The translations under genes and the position numbers were made by a program. DNA of 8,966 nt from a bacterium (lineage in GTDB: Bacteria > Patescibacteriota > Minisyncoccia > CAIUEV01 > JAHKAQ01), in assembly GCA_018399475.1 (NCBI GenBank), contig JAGYOS010000044.1:1-8966 (forward strand), read 5' to 3'. Shown here in pieces: positions 5,432-8,966 of this stretch; positions within the stretch are counted from its first letter, which is position 1, and every line of letters begins with the position of its first letter. The notes below the pieces were generated by a model. The model was not told the origin of the DNA, ran no database searches, and was given only the letters and a program-made list of their open reading frames with translations.

Positions 5432-6679
5432 ATGAATAAATTTTACTCGCGGCCTTGGGCTGACTTGGCCAGGCCCCAAAAACCGGCTGATATTATAGGA
5501 CAGGAAAACCTTTTGGGAAGAAATAAAGTTTTGTTATCGGTTATTCAAACTGATCGTATTCCTTCTCTTATTCTCTGGGGGCCGCCGGGTTCGGGAAAAA
5601 CCAGTTTGGCTCATGTAATTGCCACTGGGACTTGTGCTGAATTTATAAATTTTTCAGCGGCTATTGCCGGAGTTGGAGAAGTAAAGAAAATAATTAACGC
5701 GGCAGAAAAAAGATTTGCGGAAGAAAAAAAGCCTACCATTTTATTTATTGATGAAATTCATCGTTTTAATAAAAGACAGCAAGATGTTTTACTCCCTCAT
5801 GTTGAAAAGGGAACTATTACTTTGATTGGCGCCACTACGGAAAATCCCAGTTTTGAAATTAATTCGGCGTTGCTTTCCAGGGCGAAAGTTTTTGTGTTGA
5901 AAGCGTTGGACCAAAAATCCGTCAGGAAAATTTTAGAAAGAACCTTAAGAATTATTGGGCAGAGCAGTAGTGGGAAAAGAAAAACCGCCAAAAATAAAAT
6001 TGTTTTTGGTAAAAGGGAAAAGGCCGAGCCTTCAAAGAAAATCTTGGATTTTATTGCCGCTCTTTCCAACGGTGACGCGCGGGTAGCTATCAATGCTCTC
6101 CAGCTGGCGGTAGAAAGCGGTAAAAAAATAGATAAGAAACTTATTCAAGATATTTTCCAAAAAAGCTGTTTGCTTTATGATAAAGGAGGAGAAGAACATT
6201 ATAATTTAATTTCCGCTTTGCATAAGTCAATGCGTGGCGGTAATGCCGACGCTGCTCTCTATTGGTTGGCACGAATGATTGAAGGAGGAGAAGATCCTCT
6301 TTATATCGCACGGCGGTTGGTGCGTTTTGCCTCGGAAGATGTTGGGTTGGCCAATAACAGCTCCTTAATGTTGGCAGTTTCAACTTACCAAGCCTGCTAT
6401 TTTTTAGGTTTGCCCGAATGCGACGTTAATTTGGCCCATTGCGTTGCCTACTTAACTAAAACGGCTAAAAGTGTTTCAATTTATAAAGCGTTAGGCCAAG
6501 CGAAACAAGATGTTAAAAATTACGGCAATTTGGCAGTGCCTCTGCATTTAAGAAACGCCCCCACTAAACTTACGCGAGAGCTAGGTTACGGGAAAAAATA
6601 CCGCTATTCTCCTGATTATAATTGGGAAGAGCAACAGGAATATTTTCCGGAGCAGCTTAAGAAGAGAAAATATCTTTAA
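5432..6679 (+). CDS. rarA: Replication-associated recombination protein A, AAA+ ATPase
   Basis: The 415-aa protein is a RarA/MgsA/WRNIP1-family AAA+ ATPase, which acts at stalled replication forks and is related to clamp-loader subunits. The opening DLARPQKPADIIGQENLLG is diagnostic. Walker A is GPPGSGKT at 50-57, Walker B is ILFIDE at 103-108, sensor 1 is GATTENPSFEIN at 133-144, and sensor 2 is GDAR at 214-217. The C-terminal tetramerisation part contains SALHKSMRGGNADAALYWLA, the cluster EGGEDPLYIARRLVRFASED, and the ending YFPEQLKKRKYL, all as in the family. A lysine-rich stretch at about 176-203 is longer than the equivalent linker in most RarA proteins. A TAAAAT at 5413-5418 could be a -10, giving an almost leaderless message. 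rmuC follows after 18 bases. Confidence 0.95.
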   Translation: MNKFYSRPWADLARPQKPADIIGQENLLGRNKVLLSVIQTDRIPSLILWGPPGSGKTSLAHVIATGTCAEFINFSAAIAGVGEVKKIINAAEKRFAEEKKPTILFIDEIHRFNKRQQDVLLPHVEKGTITLIGATTENPSFEINSALLSRAKVFVLKALDQKSVRKILERTLRIIGQSSSGKRKTAKNKIVFGKREKAEPSKKILDFIAALSNGDARVAINALQLAVESGKKIDKKLIQDIFQKSCLLYDKGGEEHYNLISALHKSMRGGNADAALYWLARMIEGGEDPLYIARRLVRFASEDVGLANNSSLMLAVSTYQACYFLGLPECDVNLAHCVAYLTKTAKSVSIYKALGQAKQDVKNYGNLAVPLHLRNAPTKLTRELGYGKKYRYSPDYNWEEQQEYFPEQLKKRKYL

Positions 6680-6697
6680 CTTTTTAAGAAATAAATT

Positions 6698-7807
6698 ATG
6701 GATTTTTGGATAGTGCTTTTAATTGTGGCCGGAGGAATAGCAATTATTCTTTTCTTTATTAATTCCAAGCTAAAAGATTTAAAAGCGAGCAATCAAGATG
6801 AAGGTCAGCAAAAATTGATGCTTTCCGTTATTAACGAATTGAGGAAAGAAATGCACGATTCTGCAGGATTAAGCCGGAAGGAAGTCCGAGATCATTTGGA
6901 TAAGATTACTGATAATCTTTCTCGCGGCATGGTCCAGTCTTCGGCGGCGCTGGAAAGGCAATTCAAAGAAAGCCGCGGGTTGATTAAAGAAACTGCCCAA
7001 AAAATCGCCCGCTTTGAAGAAACCAATAAAAAGGTTGCCGGTTTTGCCAGCCAGTTGCAGAGTTTGGAAAATATTCTTCGCAACCCCAAGCAAAGGGGAA
7101 TCTTGGGAGAATATTATTTGGAGACTATGTTGAAAAATGTTTTTGAGCCCGGGCGTTATAAAATGCAATATAAATTTTCCGATGGAGAAATAGTGGATGC
7201 TGTTATCTTCTATCAAGGCAAAATTCTTCCCATTGATTCCAAATTTTCCATGGAGAATTACAACAAGATGGTTGAGGAGACGGATTCTGAAAAAAAGAAA
7301 AAATTGAGCCGAGACTTAGTAGGGGATATCAAAAGGAGAATAAATGAGACTTCCAAGTATATTCGTCCCAAAGAGAATACTTTTGATTTCGCTTTTATGT
7401 TTATTCCGTCAGAGGGAATGTATTACGATATGCTGATTGCCGAGATTGGTTCCATGAGAGAAATTTCCATAGACTTGATTGAATATGCTTATACTAAAAA
7501 TGTCGTTCTGGTTTCTCCCACTTCCTTCTACGCTTATCTTCAAACAATTCTGCAGGGATTGAAAGCGATTGACATGAAAGAGTCAATGTCGGCTATTATC
7601 AAGAAAGTGGAGCAGCTTGACAGGCATTTAAAAACTTATGAGATTAATTTTAAGAAATTGGGAGGCAATTTGGCAACAACCGTTGGTTCCTATAATAAAT
7701 CTTCTGATGAATTTGCCAAAATTGATAAAGATGTTTACCGTATTACGGATGGAGAAAAAGGAGGAAAATTGGAAATAAAGAGGCTGGAAAAGCCTGATGA
7801 AATTTAG
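6698..7807 (+). CDS. rmuC: DNA recombination protein RmuC
   Basis: The 369-aa protein is a membrane-anchored, nuclease-like protein that limits DNA inversions and rearrangements in E. coli. Residues 4-21 are a hydrophobic N-terminal anchor, followed by a helical, probably coiled-coil, section (about 35-125). The RmuC domain starts near LQSLENILRNPKQRGILGE (120-138). Candidate PD-(D/E)xK-like residues are Glu138 in GEYYLE, Asp167 in VDAVI, and Asp180 with Lys182 in PIDSKF. The start at 6698 gives a hydrophobic segment right at the N-terminus, as expected. It sits 18 bases after rarA, and both act in replication/recombination. The TAG stop shares its final G with the first base of tRNA-Leu. Confidence 0.93.
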   Translation: MDFWIVLLIVAGGIAIILFFINSKLKDLKASNQDEGQQKLMLSVINELRKEMHDSAGLSRKEVRDHLDKITDNLSRGMVQSSAALERQFKESRGLIKETAQKIARFEETNKKVAGFASQLQSLENILRNPKQRGILGEYYLETMLKNVFEPGRYKMQYKFSDGEIVDAVIFYQGKILPIDSKFSMENYNKMVEETDSEKKKKLSRDLVGDIKRRINETSKYIRPKENTFDFAFMFIPSEGMYYDMLIAEIGSMREISIDLIEYAYTKNVVLVSPTSFYAYLQTILQGLKAIDMKESMSAIIKKVEQLDRHLKTYEINFKKLGGNLATTVGSYNKSSDEFAKIDKDVYRITDGEKGGKLEIKRLEKPDEI

Positions 7808-7893
7808 CCGATGTGGTGGAATTGGTAGACACGCGACACTCAAAATGTCGTGAGCTTCGGCTCATGTCGGTTCAAGTCCGACCATCGGCACCA
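7807..7893 (+). tRNA. tRNA-Leu(CAA), CCA encoded
   Basis: The full cloverleaf is visible. The acceptor is GCCGATG (7807-7813) with CATCGGC (7883-7889), discriminator A7890 and encoded CCA (7891-7893). The D-arm carries TGGTGGAATTGGTAGAC. The anticodon stem CGACA/TGTCG surrounds loop CTCAAAA, giving anticodon CAA, which reads UUG. The long class II variable arm is TGAGC-TTCG-GCTCA. The T-stem GTCGG/CCGAC has loop TTCAAGT. The long variable arm and discriminator A support leucine. Its 5' base overlaps the rmuC stop codon, so it is probably processed from the rarA-rmuC transcript by RNase P. Confidence 0.96.
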
Positions 7894-7907
7894 CTAGTTT
7901 TTTAAAC

Positions 7908-7946
7908 TCAGAATTTTTTAGTATTTGAAACATTAAAAAATTCTGA
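7908..7946 (+). terminator. A+T-rich hairpin after tRNA-Leu, possible terminator
   Basis: Perfect 13-bp arms (7908-7920 with 7934-7946) surround a 13-nt loop, 15 bases after the tRNA. The stem has only a few G-C pairs and there is no long T-run after it, so it could be a weak terminator or a processing structure. A stronger terminator lies at 8067-8090. Confidence 0.4.
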
Positions 7947-8066
7947 ATTTATTTGGATCTGAAGATTTAAATTCTAAGCTATTTGATGATTGGCATTTTG
8001 TTTTATTAGCCAGCCTTCCATTTTTTAAATTTTAATTTGTATTGCTTTCTGTATTTTCCTAATAAA

Positions 8067-8090
8067 AAAAGGCCTATAAATAGGCCTTTT
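8067..8090. terminator. Bidirectional rho-independent terminator
   Basis: The stem AAAAGGCCTA/TAGGCCTTTT with a TAAA loop has an A tract on its left and T-rich sequence on its right. It can therefore stop transcription from rmuC-tRNA on the plus strand and from the convergent HNH-like gene, whose stop is 26 bases away on the minus strand. The rest of 7894-8115 shows no gene. Confidence 0.82.
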
Positions 8091-8115
8091 AAATTTTAAA
8101 ATTGATAAAGCTAAA

Positions 8116-8439
8116 TTAATACGCTAATGAGTCTATAAGCTTTATCTCTTCTCTTTGCTTCCTCCTTAAAGTTTTTTCTTGCATCCTTATTTGGAGCCTG
8201 TAGAGGTCTTCTTGAGTCCACTTCTTTTTTTTCTTTTTTCTTCCTTTCCCTATAAAAACAATTTCAATGAACTCAATTGCTTCTGTCGGATTTAAATTGC
8301 CGAAAAAAGCATGCCAGCATTCATGCTGGTGGATAGGAATTTCAACAACATTTTCTCCATTGCTTCCCCCTCTGCTTCTAGGAATAATGTGGTGCCTGGT
8401 CAGCTTCTTATGGTTTCCTCCGTTATTGTTATTACTCAC
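8116..8439 (-). CDS. Small HNH-endonuclease-like protein
   Basis: The 107-aa protein has an HNH-like core: RHHIIPRSRGGSNGENVVEI (15-34) with His16-His17 and Asn30, followed by HQHECWHAFFGNLNP with His37, His39 and His43. This is the beta-beta-alpha metal pattern without the flanking CxxC zinc knuckles. Small proteins of this form recur in Patescibacteria; their role is unknown to me, and cleavage activity is not shown. The C-terminal half is highly basic, including a run of six lysines (68-73), suggesting nucleic-acid binding. The start is GTG (8437-8439), chosen because AGGAGGG (8444-8450) lies just upstream, the only textbook ribosome site near a start in the window. Its alternative-frame plus-strand ORF is a shadow. 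Confidence 0.72.
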   Translation of the reverse strand: MSNNNNGGNHKKLTRHHIIPRSRGGSNGENVVEIPIHQHECWHAFFGNLNPTEAIEFIEIVFIGKGRKKKKKKWTQEDLYRLQIRMQEKTLRRKQREEIKLIDSLAY

Positions 8440-8443
8440 ACTT

Positions 8444-8450
8444 CCCTCCT
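8444..8450 (-). promoter_or_regulatory. Strong Shine-Dalgarno fixing a GTG start
   Basis: Read on the minus strand, AGGAGGG lies 4 bases before the GTG at 8439-8437. Most other genes here have weak or no such site, so translation of this small gene may be set unusually high. Confidence 0.75.
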
Positions 8451-8596
8451 TTTAAAGTTTGCTTTGAAAGAACAATTAGATAATTTATAATTAAATTGTA
8501 GCTTATTTTAAGATTTTTTGAAAATATAATAATTGGGAAATTCAACAGCGTAAAATATAGTTTTTGATTTTAAAGTTCATATTTTTCTTTTGCCTA

Positions 8597-8626
8597 TTGC
8601 GCGGATTCATTGAATAGTGCTAGAAT
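8597..8626 (+). promoter_or_regulatory. Promoter of the HU-family gene
   Basis: The -35-like TTGCGC (8597-8602), an 18-base spacer, and the extended -10 TGC-TAGAAT (8618-8626) precede the HU start by about 40 bases. The remainder of 8451-8666 is A+T-rich with no gene; it must also hold the minus-strand promoter of the HNH-like gene, for which I see no clear candidate. Confidence 0.55.
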
Positions 8627-8666
8627 AGCAAGACTTAGTTTTTAATAATTATTAAATAAAACAGAG

Positions 8667-8936
8667 ATGAACAAAGGCGAACTAATCGAGGCTGTTGCCA
8701 AAAAGGTAAAACTGCCTAAAACCCAAATCGGGAATGTTCTTGATGAGATCCTGGGGACCATCAAGAAAAGCATGAAGACCAAAAGAGTCCAGCTAATTGG
8801 ATTTGGGACTTTTGAGTCAGCCAGAAGAAAAAAGAGACAGGGAGTTAACCCTGCTACTGGAAAGAAAATTACCATTCCTGCCAAGAGAGTGCCCAAATTT
8901 AGACCTGGGCAAGCAATGAAAGACGCTGTAAAATAA
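8667..8936 (+). CDS. hup: HU-family DNA-binding protein
   Basis: The 89-aa size is typical of HU/IHF. The N-terminal helices begin MNKGELIEAVAKK. The body signature GFGTFESARRKKRQGVNPATG (45-65) contains the DNA-inserting Pro62 at the tip of the beta-arm, followed by KITIPAKRVPKFRPGQAMKDAVK. It is a dimeric, sequence-independent DNA-bending nucleoid protein. IHF-specific features are not apparent, so HU is favoured. It is the last gene before the window end; the final 30 bases show nothing. Confidence 0.95.
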   Translation: MNKGELIEAVAKKVKLPKTQIGNVLDEILGTIKKSMKTKRVQLIGFGTFESARRKKRQGVNPATGKKITIPAKRVPKFRPGQAMKDAVK

Positions 8937-8966
8937 TTTTTCAAGCAGAAAATAAAAAAGTCCGGC

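Noticed and set aside
6869..7216. Minus-strand ORFs within rmuC, rarA and the exonuclease gene
   Set aside because: They lie fully inside well-supported genes, have no ribosome sites and show no family resemblance.
8267..8455. 62-aa plus-strand ORF opposite the HNH-like gene
   Set aside because: It is antisense to a gene with a clear HNH motif and strong ribosome site, and its leucine/proline-rich content is typical of a shadow frame.

Overview
This 9 kb A+T-rich window looks like the chromosome of a Candidate Phyla Radiation (Patescibacteria, Parcubacteria-like) bacterium. That placement is an inference. It rests on a diversity-generating retroelement (DGR) aimed at a formylglycine-generating-enzyme-like target ending in GFRCAR, genes mostly without strong Shine-Dalgarno sequences, a small HNH-like protein of a type common in these genomes, and repeated short intergenic palindromes. 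TGA behaves as a normal stop: two genes end on it exactly where their domains end, so the UGA=Gly code is unlikely.

Positions 1-2650 hold a complete DGR except for the 5' end of its target gene. The order is: target gene with the variable repeat (VR) at its 3' end (to 556), a perfect 30-nt palindrome just past the VR (565-594), reverse transcriptase (703-1968), the accessory protein Avd overlapping the RT end (1943-2275), the template repeat (TR, 2306/2312-2427), and a hairpin-rich stretch after the TR (2428-2646). Over the 116-bp core, TR and VR differ at 10 positions and every one is an adenine in the TR. This is the signature of adenine-specific mutagenic retrohoming. All ten changes alter the protein. 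The RT gene also carries two in-frame palindromic insertions that share a core with two palindromes in the noncoding DNA downstream.

Positions 2650-3149 are noncoding, with imperfect palindromes and a 13-bp inverted repeat. Positions 3150-4059 encode a two-gene toxin-antitoxin-like pair: a DUF6922-like small protein and an AbiEii-type nucleotidyltransferase.

Positions 4156-7893 are a same-strand housekeeping block: a DEDDy 3'-5' exonuclease, a HIT-family protein, the AAA+ ATPase RarA, RmuC, and a tRNA-Leu(CAA) whose first base is the last base of the rmuC stop codon. The theme is DNA maintenance and recombination. A hairpin with flanking A/T tracts at 8067-8090 separates this block from a convergent HNH-like gene (8116-8439, minus strand). 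An HU-family DNA-binding protein gene (8667-8936) with its own promoter ends the window.
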